A DNA stretch of 64,000 nucleotides from Pseudanabaena sp. Chao 1811 (GCF_027942295.1 NZ_CP101416.1:3334501-3398500), one strand, 5' to 3'. Counted from the first letter of the stretch, positions 1 through 10,273 are shown. Program-made: numbers and translations. Notes: generated by a model from the letters alone, not told the origin.

Positions 1-1401
1 TAATATCACCACCCATTAGCTGCACGAATTTGCGGCTGATTGCTAAACCTAAACCTGTGCCTTCTTGTTTTTCTCGACCTGCTTGAGCCTGCGAGAAGGA
101 AATAAATAGCTCAGACAATTCTTCTTCTGCAATCCCTACCCCAGTATCACGAACACTAAAATTTAAAATGCTGTCTTTGCTTGAGTTACTACTTGCCTTA
201 GTGATGTAGACAAAAACTCCGCCTACTTTAGTAAATTTAAGTGCATTACCAATCAAATTAATTAAGACTTGGCGAAGCTTAATTTCATCTGTATAAATGT
301 ATCGAGGTACGTCATAATCTCGTTCAAAACTTAGTTTTAATCCAGCATTAGTTGCACGTAACTGGAGCATATCTTCAATGTCATCCAATAAAAGGTATAA
401 ATCAAAATTTTGAGGATTAAGAGTTGCTTTACCTGCTTCAATTTTTGATAGATCCAGAATATTGTTGATTAATGTTAGTAAATAATCACCACTACGATAA
501 ATAATACTGGCATTTTCATACTGTTCTATTGGTAGATTACTAGTTCTTAACATTAACTGTGAAAAACCAATAACTGCATTTAGGGGTGATCGTAGTTCAT
601 GACTCATATTAGCAATAAAAGCACTTTTCGCGAGATTAGCAGCTTCAGCTTTCGCGGCTAAATCCAATGCTTTGGCTTCGCTTTCGCGTAAATCGCGAGT
701 GCGGTCAAAAACTCGTTGCTCTAAATCCTCATTGGATCTTTGTAAGCGCAGATTTGCTTTGTTATTTTCTTCTACAATTGCAAGAGTAATGATTGTCGTC
801 ATCGCAATTACACTCATAAAAATTTGTAGCAATAATAGAGAATCGCCTTGGGCTACAGCCTTATAGAAAACTCCAAACTTATAGGCTGTTGACACAGAAG
901 CAGCCATGCTCACAAGCACAATCAGAAAGGTGGTTAGCTTTGCCCCAAATCGAAAAGCCGACCATAGCAATGGTGGTAATAGTAGATATTCGAGGGGCTG
1001 ACCTTCGTAAAAAGATAGATAGGCAACAAAAACTAAACTGCTTACAGCCGTTATGAATTCCCAATTAAATATAGATCTGAGATTTATCTTTGGGTGCGTT
1101 CGCAGCCATGTCAAAGTTAGGGAGGCGAACAATAAAATACCAACGGAATCACCAATCCACCATGGCAAGAAAAGATCTTGAAGAAGGTTATACCCAACGA
1201 CATATCGATTGTTGATCACATAGAAACAAATTCCAGTTATGGTTTGGAAAATCGTACCGCTAAATATGGAGCAAAGGGCAAATATGACTACATGGCGGAC
1301 TTTCGAGAAGGGGTTATTTGTACCTGTAAATTTCAAAATTAGCGAGACTATGATTAATGTACCGATAGTCGCACCAGTACTTGAGCCTAGGGCGGGAATT
1401 A
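1..1401 (-). pseudogene. MASE1 sensor histidine kinase, 3' part (split by IS630; continues past window edge)
   Basis: Reading the minus strand from the IS630 junction gives one open frame to the window edge. It encodes the rest of a MASE1 membrane sensor (hydrophobic helices), a short coiled linker, then HisKA with the H box MSHELRSPLNAVIGFS and a HATPase domain with the DTGVGIAEEE and GTGLGLAIS motifs. It would be an inner-membrane two-component kinase. The frame joins exactly to the fragment at 2430-2732 if the element and one TA are removed, giving LKVL-IPALGSSTG across the joint. No start codon is expected in this part, so it is probably not expressed as a normal protein. The C-terminal end, possibly with receiver domains, lies outside the window. 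Confidence 0.85.
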
Positions 1402-2429
1402 CAGCCTATTGAGGGAAAGAGTAGTACAAGATAAGCTAGGATAGCAAAACCCAAAAGAGAGTAAAAAATGGCACCTTACTCACTAGATCTCAGAGAAAAG
1501 ATCGTAGCAAACTACGAAGCAGGAAATACATCGATTCGGGAAGTAGCGAAGCAATTTCAAGTCGCGACGAAAACAGTGCAAAAACTACTGAATCAATACC
1601 GAGAGACAGGAGAACTAAACCACAAACCATTAGGTAGTCCAATCAAAAGTCCCCTCGAAGCGCATCAGGAGAAAATCCTCGAAATTGTCTCAGAGCATCC
1701 AGATTGGACACTATGGCAGTACTGTGAAGAAGTAGCAGAACAAACAGGAGTATCAGTGACCACAGGCAGCATGTGCCGATTTTTCCAGAGGCATAACATC
1801 ACTCTAAAAAAAAGACCTATCGCCATGAAAAGGTAAAAAGTGAGGCAGTACAACAGCAAAGATGTGAATTTTGGGAAGCATTGAATGAAGTGAAAGCTGA
1901 AGATCTGATTTGTATTGATGAAACGGGAGTATGGCAGGGGATGGAACGCTCTGTGGCAAGAAGTGAATGTGGCAAAAGAGTATTCAGTCTTCGTCCCTTT
2001 TACAAAGGTCAGAAATACACAATAATTGGCGCTATTTCAGTTGATGGGATTGTTTGCCTGAAAACGATTCAGGGTTCTATGAAAGGAGCAGATTTTCTCA
2101 CCTTTGTCCAAGATGACCTAGTACCTAAATTACGTCCTGAGCATAGGATCATCATGGATAACCTCAACTGCCATAAAGTTGAGGGGGTCGCAAAAGCAAT
2201 TACAGCGACAGGTGCTAAGATTTTGTACTTACCCACCTATTCTCCTGATTTTAATCCAATTGAGATGATGTGGTCGGTTCTCAAATATTTTATTAGATTG
2301 CTTAGACCTCATTCTCAAAAACTACTTCAGCATTTAATCAACGTTTTCCCTTACTTGTTAGAAAAAGATTTCTTCAAAAATTGGTTTACTAAGTGTTGTT
2401 ACTGTACTACTTAATCCCTCAATGGACTG
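1402..2429 (+). mobile_element. IS630-family insertion sequence, intact
   Basis: This 1028-bp element has 27-bp imperfect terminal inverted repeats. The left end reads CAGCCTATTGAGGGA then AGTAGTACA, the right end in reverse complement CAGTCCATTGAGGGA then AGTAGTACA. It is bounded by TA on both sides (1400-1401 and 2430-2431), the target duplication typical of IS630/Tc1. It carries one transposase in two overlapping frames. It lies in antisense orientation inside a histidine kinase gene. Confidence 0.93.
1468..2414 (+). CDS. IS630-family transposase, made by -1 frameshift
   Basis: The first frame (1468-1836) encodes an N-terminal helix-turn-helix DNA-binding half (SIREVAKQFQVATKTVQKLL). The second frame encodes the DDE catalytic half with IDETGV, MDNLNCHK and FNPIEMMW supplying the two Asp and the Glu. 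The halves are joined by a -1 shift on the run of eight A at 1806-1813. The shifted frame reads through KKTYRHEKVKSEAV into the second half, as in intact IS630 proteins. The fused protein is about 315 residues, normal for the family. An internal ATG at 1881 exists, but the shift gives the conserved linker. The element therefore looks potentially active. Confidence 0.9.
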
Positions 2430-2732
2430 TAGTACTTTTAACCAGTTGCGATGCAGGTTGAAAACCAATACACCTAAAAAGACCCCAAGCCAACGCGATC
2501 GCCCCCAAGCTAACAGAAACCCGACATTAAATCCTGCCCCTGGCCAAACGGGGGAAGGTCCATAGATTCTAGGAATAGTAACGGACAGTACCCAAGAGGA
2601 GGCAAAATATATGCAAGCGATGCAGAGTATCTGCCCCCACCAATGGGGATCGTTAAGTTCTATCCCAAATTTGGCTAGTTTCCACTTTGAGTTATTAGAT
2701 GCAGTTACGGTAGATAGTTGATTGATCTTCAT
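2430..2732 (-). pseudogene. MASE1 sensor histidine kinase, 5' part (split by IS630)
   Basis: This is the N-terminal start of the kinase whose remainder lies at 1-1401. The ATG at 2732 follows AAGAGAAAG, a plausible ribosome-binding site; a TTG eight codons upstream is less likely. The visible protein has MASE1-type features: a hydrophobic helix then a PSPVWPGAGFNVGFLLAWG-like segment, a characteristic MASE1 region. Translation now runs into the insertion sequence and stops at 2358 after a tail encoded by the right end of the element. A truncated membrane fragment of about 120 residues could be made. Confidence 0.85.
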
Positions 2733-2801
2733 TACTTTCTCTTGACTAACAACCAAAAAGCAAAGGTATCGGGCTGATGCCTTTGCTACCTTTGCTTTTA
2801 C

Positions 2802-4748
2802 CTAAACTCGCTCAGCCAGTTCTAGCCAACGCTCAGTGGATTTATCGATCGCTTCAGTAAGTTCTGCTAAGCGATCAGATAGCTTCTGGAGTTCTATATG
2901 TCCACTGGGGGGATTGTGATAAAGTTTCTTCTCGATTTGTACTTTTTCAGCTTCCATTTGGGGAATTTTCACCTCAAGTTCTTCATACTCACGTTTCTCT
3001 TTGTAGGAAACTTTTGTTGGCTTGCGGGTTTCAGTTTTAGGCTTGGAGCTGTCAGGAGCAGATGTTTCTAGATTGGTGACTTTTTGATCCCTTGAAACTT
3101 TATTGCCTTGATCTTTGATGTTATTGCTTTCCTGCTCCGCTTCGTCTTTTTTATAATCTAAGTAAACAGAATAGTTGCCGGGGTATAGGCGGACTTCGCC
3201 ATCAGCCTCGAAGGAGAACACCATATCAACTGTCCGATCTAGAAAATAGCGATCGTGGGAAACTACAATTACGCAACCGTTAAAGTCTTCGAGATATTCC
3301 TCTAAAACTGCGAGAGTTTGCACATCAAGATCATTAGTCGGTTCGTCAAGGATTAAGACATTGGGAGCTGCCATCAATACTTTTAGAAGGAATAAGCGTC
3401 GTTTTTCACCACCAGAGAGTTTATTGATCGGTGCATATTGCTGATTACCGGGGAAGAGAAATCGCTCTAGCATTTGCGAAGCTGTAATTATGCTGCCATC
3501 AGAGGTCTTGACGAGTTCTGAGACATCTTTGAGGTAGTCGATGACGCGCTGATTACCATGTTCGAGGAGATCATCGGAATGTTGATCGAAATAGCCAAAG
3601 TGGATCGTTGTACCGATTTCCACTGTTCCTGCATCGGGCTGTAACTTACCAGTGATCATATTCATCAGCGTGGATTTACCAGCACCGTTGCTGCCGATGA
3701 TCCCAATGCGATCTTCAGGGGTGAAGTTATAGGAGAAGTCTTTAATTAGAGTGCGATCGCCATAGGACTTGCTAATGCGATCAAGTTCTACTACTTTTTT
3801 GCCAATGCGTCGCCCTGCGGTAGTGATATCAACCTTAGCATTGGCTTGTTTAAATTCCTGAGCTTGTAAAGCATGGGCGCGATCAATGCGAGCTTTTTGT
3901 TTGGTACTACGCGCCTTTGGTCCTTTTTTGAGCCATTCTAGTTCTCGTCGTAATAGCCCTGCATGTTTGCGCTGAGTGCTTAATGCTGATTCTTCCGCTT
4001 CGGCTTTTTTTTCTAGATAGTAGGAGTAATTCCCTGAATAGGAATATAAATCGCCACGATCAATTTCGATAATTCGATTAGTGACTTTATCGAGAAAATA
4101 GCGATCGTGGGTAATCAGCAGTAAGGCTCCGCGATAACGATTGAGATAGCTCTGTAACCATTCCACAGAAAGGGCATCAAGGTGGTTGGTTGGCTCATCC
4201 ATCAGTAAGACATCGGGAGCAGAGAGCAAGGCGGAAGCGATCGCAATTCGTTTACGATATCCACCTGAAAGGCTGCCAATTTTTGCTTCTAAATCATCAA
4301 TACCAAGTTTCGTGAGAACGATTTTGGCATTGGTTTCCAAATCCCATGCACCAGTTTGATCCATGCGTTCCGATACGCTCGATAACTGGGCTAGTAGCCG
4401 ATCTTGATCCCCATGACCGTGGGATAACTTATCGGAAATTTCTTCATATTCTTTAACCAGAGCCATTTGTTCACCACTATCGGCAAACACCTGTTCTAAA
4501 ACTGTATTTTCCTCATTTAGGTCAGGTTGCTGTGGTAAATAGATAATTTTGGCACTGGAATTTACCCATAGCTCCCCACCATCGCTATGTTCTAATCCTG
4601 CGATCATTTTTAGTAATGTGGATTTGCCTGACCCGTTTGTACCGATCAGCCCGACTTTGTCACCTTCATCAAGGCTAAAACTAGCATCTTTGAGAATTTC
4701 CTTAATGCCAAAATCTTTTCGGAGCGATCGCAATGTAAAAAGTGCCAT
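2802..4748 (-). CDS. uup: ABC-F family ATPase, Uup-like
   Basis: A soluble tandem ATPase of the ABC-F group, which acts on ribosomes or DNA intermediates rather than in transport. Domain order: ABC1 with Walker A GTNGSGKST and signature LSGGYRKR, an interdomain linker rich in Lys/Arg, ABC2 with Walker A GSNGAGKST and signature LSGGEKRR, then a charged C-terminal coiled coil (KREYEELEVKIPQMEAEKVQ region). That coiled coil separates Uup from the shorter EttA type. No transmembrane segments. Length 648 residues is normal for Uup. The ATG at 4748 begins the first ABC domain directly. It is monocistronic and convergent with nothing intact. The Uup assignment rests on the coiled coil; other ABC-F subgroups are possible. 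Confidence 0.85.
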   Translation of the reverse strand: MALFTLRSLRKDFGIKEILKDASFSLDEGDKVGLIGTNGSGKSTLLKMIAGLEHSDGGELWVNSSAKIIYLPQQPDLNEENTVLEQVFADSGEQMALVKEYEEISDKLSHGHGDQDRLLAQLSSVSERMDQTGAWDLETNAKIVLTKLGIDDLEAKIGSLSGGYRKRIAIASALLSAPDVLLMDEPTNHLDALSVEWLQSYLNRYRGALLLITHDRYFLDKVTNRIIEIDRGDLYSYSGNYSYYLEKKAEAEESALSTQRKHAGLLRRELEWLKKGPKARSTKQKARIDRAHALQAQEFKQANAKVDITTAGRRIGKKVVELDRISKSYGDRTLIKDFSYNFTPEDRIGIIGSNGAGKSTLMNMITGKLQPDAGTVEIGTTIHFGYFDQHSDDLLEHGNQRVIDYLKDVSELVKTSDGSIITASQMLERFLFPGNQQYAPINKLSGGEKRRLFLLKVLMAAPNVLILDEPTNDLDVQTLAVLEEYLEDFNGCVIVVSHDRYFLDRTVDMVFSFEADGEVRLYPGNYSVYLDYKKDEAEQESNNIKDQGNKVSRDQKVTNLETSAPDSSKPKTETRKPTKVSYKEKREYEELEVKIPQMEAEKVQIEKKLYHNPPSGHIELQKLSDRLAELTEAIDKSTERWLELAERV

Positions 4749-4956
4749 GCCTTATAACTGATGAACTAAAAAATCAACTTGGAATCTAGTTTAGCGTGAG
4801 TTCGATAGATGCTGATAATTGCCATTTATATCGTTAGAACCAGAAATAGAGCGATGGCAGCGATATAACGTACAAATAACGCACAAATAGCACGTAAATT
4901 TATGCACAAGTATTGCTAATGGCATTCTGTAGAGAGGGTGGCACATCATCAGTAAT

Positions 4957-5538
4957 TCAGTAATATCGACGTTCTCGCAAAATTAATAACAGGGCAAGTC
5001 CTGTGAGCAAGCCGTAAATTGTGCCGACAACCAATATCAATAAATATCCTAATGTGTTCATTAACAAACTGCCAATGAGGATGCTGATATACCAACTCAC
5101 TGTCGAAGCGACAATCCACCAGTCTGCAAACTTACTGTATTTCCGTAAAACAAGCCATTGCGCTACTCCTGTTGAAAGTCCGCGCAGGCAGCCATAGATC
5201 GTTAAAAGATCCACAGCATCACCGTAGGTCACTGCGAGCTGAAAACTAGCCCAAGAACTAAACGCACCTCCTAAAGTTCCACCTATCAATGTTGTCCATA
5301 GCCAGCCTCTACCGATAATTTTGGTTCTGATCACTAGCCACTGGGCTAAGGCGAGCGCCATGCTGATCATGCCAAAGCTTAGGATAAGTCCCAATTGTCC
5401 GCCCACGGATCTGGCAATGATCCCACTAACGAACCCACCACCTGCATAACCGATTGCTGTGGCAACAATCCAAAGTGACAGAAAACTTAAATAGGAGTTT
5501 CTTGTGGTTTGCCCTTTTGCCCTAAACTGCTTTAACAA
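4957..5538 (-). CDS. Conserved hypothetical membrane protein
   Basis: I do not recognise a named family. The 193-residue product is strongly hydrophobic with about five or six predicted transmembrane segments (for example residues 18-40, 45-65, 80-100, 135-155, 160-185), Gly-rich helix packing and few charged residues, ending in a basic tail RERRYY. The likely start is TTG at 5538, preceded by AGGATTAAG; there is an in-frame stop a few codons upstream and no better ATG near the N-terminus. It is divergent from the glycosyltransferase gene with only 43 bases between them, so they may share a promoter region. Function unknown. Confidence 0.7.
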   Translation of the reverse strand: MLKQFRAKGQTTRNSYLSFLSLWIVATAIGYAGGGFVSGIIARSVGGQLGLILSFGMISMALALAQWLVIRTKIIGRGWLWTTLIGGTLGGAFSSWASFQLAVTYGDAVDLLTIYGCLRGLSTGVAQWLVLRKYSKFADWWIVASTVSWYISILIGSLLMNTLGYLLILVVGTIYGLLTGLALLLILRERRYY

Positions 5539-5581
5539 AGACTTAATCCTGATTATTTAACTAGCTGAATTAGCGCCCCCT

Positions 5582-6592
5582 ATGAGAAGACTATACTTTT
5601 TACTGCCGGGAACCACCAATAAATTTGCCTGTGGGGGGCTATGGGCGGAGTTGAAAACCTTAAAACTAGCTCAGCAGGTTTGTACGGCGGAAGTTGTCAC
5701 CTATCGTCAACGGGAGTCAGAGTATTTATGGTTGGATGATTTACTAAATGCTCATAGTTCACCACAGACCCTTGATGATGCCATTTTTGTTATAAGTTGG
5801 GGCTTTGATGCTGCGAAACTTGCCTCGAAATTAAAGAATTTTCATGCAATTTACCATGCCCATAGTGCAGGCTATGGCTTTAGTCTCCCTGCAACTGTGC
5901 CAATTATTACGGTCAGTCGCAATACTCTCGGTTATTGGGGACAGCGATCGCCACATTCCTTAATTTACTATTTACCTAATGAGATTTCTGATAAATTTAC
6001 AAATTGGCATAGCGATCGCGATATTGATGTTTTAGTCCAAACCCGAAAATCCTCTAGATATTTGATGAATCAATTAGTGCCTGCTTTACAGCAAAAATGC
6101 CGAGTGGAAGTAGTTGATTATTATGTAGAAGATTTAGAAGGATTATTTAATCGCGCTAAGGTGTATCTTTACGACTCCGCAGAATATTGGGCAGTACAGG
6201 GAGTAACGGAAGGATTTGGACTACAACCAATGGAAGCGATGGCTTGTGGCTGTCAGGTTTTTTCGAGTGTTAATCATGGCTTATCTGATTATTTAGATCC
6301 TGCTTTCAATTGTCATAAAATCGCAGGATATTCTCAAGAATTTGACCTGCAAAGGATTCTCAACGTAATTCAAAAAAATCAAACAGCTTCTTTACCATCC
6401 TCAATATTAGAAGAATATCGTTCTGCTAATATTATTCATCGTTTACAAATAATTTTAGAAGAGGTAAATGAATTTTTTGACCACAAACAAAAACATCAAG
6501 GCGATATTCCTGACTTGAACTATTGGCAAATCACAAAACTGCGATCGCAAAGAATATTATCTAAGCTCAAAAAGAAATTGAGGCTTAAATGA
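5582..6592 (+). CDS. Glycosyltransferase family 1-like protein
   Basis: A 336-residue protein of GT-B type. The C-terminal half carries the retaining GT4-like donor site, EGFGLQPMEAMACG, followed by an Asp/Tyr-rich stretch (HGLSDYLDP), which binds the nucleotide-sugar phosphate. The N-terminal half starts MRRLYFLLPGTTNKF with a Gly-rich loop (CGGLWAEL) fitting the acceptor domain. No signal peptide or membrane helix, so a cytosolic or peripheral enzyme acting in cell-surface or exopolysaccharide synthesis is likely. The substrate cannot be told. It stands alone, divergent from a membrane protein and followed by a c-di-GMP gene 94 bases downstream. Confidence 0.75.
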   Translation: MRRLYFLLPGTTNKFACGGLWAELKTLKLAQQVCTAEVVTYRQRESEYLWLDDLLNAHSSPQTLDDAIFVISWGFDAAKLASKLKNFHAIYHAHSAGYGFSLPATVPIITVSRNTLGYWGQRSPHSLIYYLPNEISDKFTNWHSDRDIDVLVQTRKSSRYLMNQLVPALQQKCRVEVVDYYVEDLEGLFNRAKVYLYDSAEYWAVQGVTEGFGLQPMEAMACGCQVFSSVNHGLSDYLDPAFNCHKIAGYSQEFDLQRILNVIQKNQTASLPSSILEEYRSANIIHRLQIILEEVNEFFDHKQKHQGDIPDLNYWQITKLRSQRILSKLKKKLRLK

Positions 6593-6686
6593 ATCTATAT
6601 TCTTGTAATTGGGATCAGTGCTGTAAAATCATCACAGGGGTCAGGAATAAGCACCTATAAATAGATACTCAATATCAAGCTAGAGC

Positions 6687-9338
6687 ATGGTTGAAGTAGA
6701 TATCTTGCAGCTAAAGATTACGGAACTAGAAGCGAAAAATCTTTCGTTAAGGGAGCTTCTGGCGCAAATTTCTGCGGATCGACTTAAGAAGTATAAATCT
6801 GAGTTTTTAATTGCAAATTTATCTCAAAACCTAGTTGAAAATATTCAAACAGGTATCATTGTCCATGGCGCTGATACCAAGATTTTGTTTGCCAATCCTG
6901 CGGCGGCAAAATTCTTAGGGATGATGCAATCAGAACTAGCAGGCAAGGACAGTAGTGATCCTAATTGGAATTTTTATCACGGCGATGGTTGTCCAATGCC
7001 TCTAGAGGATTTTCCAGTTAATAAAATATTACGCGATAAACAAGTTCTCACTAATTATGAGATGGGCTTGTATCGTCACGAAACTAATGATTTTGTTTGG
7101 GCTTTGATTAATGCTTATCCTGAACTTGATAAGATAGGTATCATTACGCGCATCGTTGTTACATTTATCGATATTACTGATCTCAAGCAAACAGAGATTG
7201 CTTTGCGAGAAGGCGAAAAGCGTTATACCGCCCTAGCCTCAGAACTGGAAGCTACGCGCAATTTTTTGCAAAATGTGATCGATCACTTGCCCGTTGCCGT
7301 GTTTGTTAAAGATGGCAGAGACGCACATTTTGGGGAAATGTTACTGTGGAATCGCACCAGTGAGAATATGTTTGGGATCGCCGCCCAAGATGCGATCGGC
7401 AAGACCGTATACGATCATCTCCCTAAAGAACAGGCAGATTATGTCCGTCAAAAGGATTTAGAAGTTTTTGCCAGTGGATTGCTTGAAGATATTCCTGAAG
7501 AACTGATTGATAGCCATAGTTTAGGTTCCATAATTCTCCATACTGTAAAAATTCCTCTCTATGATTGCAACGATCATCCGCAATATTTACTCTGCTTTGC
7601 TGAAGATATCACTGAGCGCAAGAAAGCAGAAAAGGCTCTCAGAGAAAGTGAAGAGAGATTTCGACAAATGGCGGAAAATATCCATGAAATATTTTGGATG
7701 ATTGATGCAGATTTTACAAAGTTTATCTACGTCAATCCTGCCTACGAAAAGATCTCAGGATGTTCCTGTGAGAGTCTCTATGAACATCCTCAATCATTTA
7801 TCAATGCAATTCATGAAGAGGATCGCGCAAAGGTACTCACGATTTATCAGCAGTATCTACAAACAGGGTGGAGTCTCGAATATCGCCTAGTACAGCCTAA
7901 TGGTGAAGTTAAATGGCTATTTGAAAGGGCAGTTCCTATTCGTGATCCATCAGGAGAGATTCAAAGTATTGTTGGTATTGGACAGGATATTACCGATCGT
8001 AAATCTAGTGAAGAGCAACTCATCTATCAAGCTTTTCACGATAGTTTAACGGGTTTACCCAATCGCACTCTCTTTACAGATCGCCTTGAAATGGTGCTAA
8101 AAAAATCTAAACGGATAGCAGAGCATCGCTTTGCCATTCTATTTATTGATTTAGATCGCTTTAAAGTCATCAATGATAGCCTTGGTCATCTTGTCGGCGA
8201 TCGCCTCTTAATCAAAATCTCCCAAATTCTTGAAAAGTCAGTGCGTTCCTTTGATACGGTGGCAAGGTTAGGGGGCGACGAATTTACAATTCTCCTTGAT
8301 GATATTGATAATTCCCATGAAGCGATTGAGGTTGCCGAACGCATTCATGCGCGACTCCAAAACGAAATTGAAATCGATGGGAATAAAATTTTGACTAGTG
8401 CCAGTATAGGTATTGTCTTTGGTTCCCATGACTATGAAAATGCCAGTGATCTGCTTAGAGATGCCGATATTGCCATGTATCGAGCGAAGGATCAAGGTCG
8501 AGCATGCTATGAAATCTTTGATCATACGATGTATGATTTACTGCTCAGTCGTCTTCAGCTTGAAAATGAATTACGAAAGGCGATTACTCATGGGGAGTTT
8601 TTGGTTTATTACGAACCAATCGTTTGCCTTAAAACGATGAATTTATGCGGATTTGAAGCCTTGATACGTTGGCAGCATCCTACTAGAGGTTTAGTTTCTG
8701 CGGGTGATTTTATTCCTACTTGCGAAGAAACAGGAATGGTTGTAGCTCTTGGGAAATGGGTATTGCAGACTGCTTGTGATCAAATTCAATTATGGTTATC
8801 AGAATATCCATCGCTCAAACTAACGATTAATGTTAATTTTTCAGGTAAGCAGTTAAAAGATCCCCAAATCATTTCTACAATTGATGAGATCTTACAAACA
8901 ACAGGGATTTCCCCCACCTGTTTAAATTTGGAAATTACGGAAACTATTCTCATTGAGAATACAGAAATTGCGGTTAAAGTCTTTCAGCAGTTACGCGCAC
9001 GCCATATTCAATTGAGCCTTGATGATTTCGGCACGGGCTTTTCATCCCTGAGTTATCTTCAAAGATTTCCTGTGAACATCATTAAGATCGATCGCTCTTT
9101 TATTAGTCAAATCCATTCAGGCGATCGCAATATCGAAATTGTGAAAGCTATCATTGCCCTTGCCCATGCCATGAATATTAAAGTTATTGCCGAAGGTATA
9201 GAGCTGCGAGAACAAATATCTCAACTGCAAGCATGGGATTGTGATTTTGCACAGGGCTATTATTTTGCGCGATCGCTAAGTGCTGAAGCCGCTTCAGCCT
9301 TGTTAGAAAGAGCGGCGCAAAGCGCCGTCTTTTCCTAG
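6687..9338 (+). CDS. PAS-PAS-PAS-GGDEF-EAL c-di-GMP signalling protein
   Basis: An 883-residue soluble bifunctional-type c-di-GMP enzyme. Three PAS domains (about 40-170, 190-315, 330-445) precede GGDEF (about 455-620) and EAL (about 630-875). The GGDEF motif is intact at 529-533 and an RSFD inhibitory site lies five residues before it, so product feedback is likely. The EAL domain keeps EAL (657-659), the NVNFSG, LEITET and DDFGTGFSSL motifs and the IAEGIE glutamate, so phosphodiesterase activity is plausible. The last residues RAAQSAVFS are encoded by a palindromic repeat. Net direction of activity cannot be predicted from sequence. Confidence 0.9.
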   Translation: MVEVDILQLKITELEAKNLSLRELLAQISADRLKKYKSEFLIANLSQNLVENIQTGIIVHGADTKILFANPAAAKFLGMMQSELAGKDSSDPNWNFYHGDGCPMPLEDFPVNKILRDKQVLTNYEMGLYRHETNDFVWALINAYPELDKIGIITRIVVTFIDITDLKQTEIALREGEKRYTALASELEATRNFLQNVIDHLPVAVFVKDGRDAHFGEMLLWNRTSENMFGIAAQDAIGKTVYDHLPKEQADYVRQKDLEVFASGLLEDIPEELIDSHSLGSIILHTVKIPLYDCNDHPQYLLCFAEDITERKKAEKALRESEERFRQMAENIHEIFWMIDADFTKFIYVNPAYEKISGCSCESLYEHPQSFINAIHEEDRAKVLTIYQQYLQTGWSLEYRLVQPNGEVKWLFERAVPIRDPSGEIQSIVGIGQDITDRKSSEEQLIYQAFHDSLTGLPNRTLFTDRLEMVLKKSKRIAEHRFAILFIDLDRFKVINDSLGHLVGDRLLIKISQILEKSVRSFDTVARLGGDEFTILLDDIDNSHEAIEVAERIHARLQNEIEIDGNKILTSASIGIVFGSHDYENASDLLRDADIAMYRAKDQGRACYEIFDHTMYDLLLSRLQLENELRKAITHGEFLVYYEPIVCLKTMNLCGFEALIRWQHPTRGLVSAGDFIPTCEETGMVVALGKWVLQTACDQIQLWLSEYPSLKLTINVNFSGKQLKDPQIISTIDEILQTTGISPTCLNLEITETILIENTEIAVKVFQQLRARHIQLSLDDFGTGFSSLSYLQRFPVNIIKIDRSFISQIHSGDRNIEIVKAIIALAHAMNIKVIAEGIELREQISQLQAWDCDFAQGYYFARSLSAEAASALLERAAQSAVFS
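9307..9334. repeat. GC-N3-GC palindromic hairpin inside the 3' end of the GGDEF-EAL gene
   Basis: Stem AAAGA-CGGCGC with apical AAA and GCGCCG-TCTTT. It contributes the final codons of the upstream gene and is followed closely by its stop. On the plus strand it ends in a short T run, so it can act as a terminator; thiG converges from the other side. Confidence 0.7.
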
Positions 9339-9351
9339 ATTGAGTTTTGGT

Positions 9352-10203
9352 TTAATTTACAAGACCTGTTAATGGCGAACTGGCACTGGCATAGGACTTG
9401 ATAGGAATTCGACCTGATAGATAGGCAGTACGTCCCGCTTCACAAGCCATCCCCATCGCTCTACCCATCGCCACAGGATTATTTGCACAGGCGATCGCGG
9501 TATTGATCAACAAGGCATCTGCACCTAGTTCCATTGCCGCTGCCGCTTCACTAGGTACACCGATTCCCGCATCGACAACTACAGGCACTTTCGCCTCTTC
9601 GATAATGATCCTGATATTTGCGGCATTGTTAATCCCTTGACCTGAACCAATGGGTGAACCAAGGGGCATCACTGTTACACAACCGATTTCTTCAAGGGTT
9701 TTCGCCAATCTGGGGTCAGCATTAATATAAGGTAGTACTGCAAAGCCTTCTTTCACTAATTGTTCAGCAGCTTTACAAGTGCCGAGGGGATCGGGCAGTA
9801 AATATTTCAGATCAGGAATAACTTCGAGCTTGACGAAATTATTATCTTCTTGTCCCAAAATCTTTGCCATCTCACGCCCCAGTCTGGCGACCCGCACAGC
9901 TTCCTCAGCAGTTTGACAGCCTGCGGTATTGGGCAGTAGCCAATATTTGCTCCAGTCGATCGCTTCTGCTAGACCTTCATGCCCCGCCGCATTGGTCTGG
10001 ACACGTCGTACTGCCACGGTGACGATCTCGCAACCACTAGAAGCGATCGCCTGACGCATGATCTCAAAGTTGGCATATTTACCTGAGCCAGTCATTAAAC
10101 GCGATTTGAATTTACGTCCCGCAATTTCGAGTAAATCGTCTGATAAATCAGCAGGATTAGATATTTGGTTATTTATTGTAAAAAAAGGCGAAGAAGCGAC
10201 CAT
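9352..10203 (-). CDS. thiG: Thiazole synthase
   Basis: Makes the thiazole phosphate of thiamine from 1-deoxyxylulose 5-phosphate, dehydroglycine/iminoglycine and ThiS-thiocarboxylate in the cytosol. The 283-residue TIM barrel shows the family blocks: [15 protein letters not shown], the Schiff-base lysine in FVKLEVIPD (Lys125), [13 protein letters not shown], the phosphate-binding [14 protein letters not shown] and ALLINTAIA. An N-terminal extension of about 20 residues before the [11 protein letters not shown] start of the family is present. It is divergent from the ATP synthase gamma gene. A strong hairpin lies in its leader. No other thi gene is adjacent. Confidence 0.95.
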   Translation of the reverse strand: MVASSPFFTINNQISNPADLSDDLLEIAGRKFKSRLMTGSGKYANFEIMRQAIASSGCEIVTVAVRRVQTNAAGHEGLAEAIDWSKYWLLPNTAGCQTAEEAVRVARLGREMAKILGQEDNNFVKLEVIPDLKYLLPDPLGTCKAAEQLVKEGFAVLPYINADPRLAKTLEEIGCVTVMPLGSPIGSGQGINNAANIRIIIEEAKVPVVVDAGIGVPSEAAAAMELGADALLINTAIACANNPVAMGRAMGMACEAGRTAYLSGRIPIKSYASASSPLTGLVN

Positions 10204-10233
10204 ATCAAGGTGTTAAAAGATTATTTGTGGATT

Positions 10234-10273
10234 TGTGACATTTAGATACACTAACGTGCATCTAAATGTCACA
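10234..10273. promoter_or_regulatory. Perfect 14-bp inverted repeat in the thiG-atpG intergenic region
   Basis: TGTGACATTTAGAT and its exact complement ATCTAAATGTCACA are separated by 12 bases. The repeat starts 31 bases upstream of the thiG start, inside its probable 5' leader, and about 140 bases upstream of the gamma-subunit gene. There is no T run on either side and no apical GC-N3-GC, unlike the other hairpins here. The TGTGA/TCACA outer halves resemble a CRP-type half-site arrangement, but the spacing is far too wide for one site, so an RNA hairpin or a paired operator is more likely. No TPP riboswitch core was found. Confidence 0.5.

Noticed and set aside
1806-1813. A8 in the IS630 transposase as a simple sequencing error
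   Set aside because: The same A8 signal occurs in an unrelated element, and the shifted frame restores the conserved linker in both.
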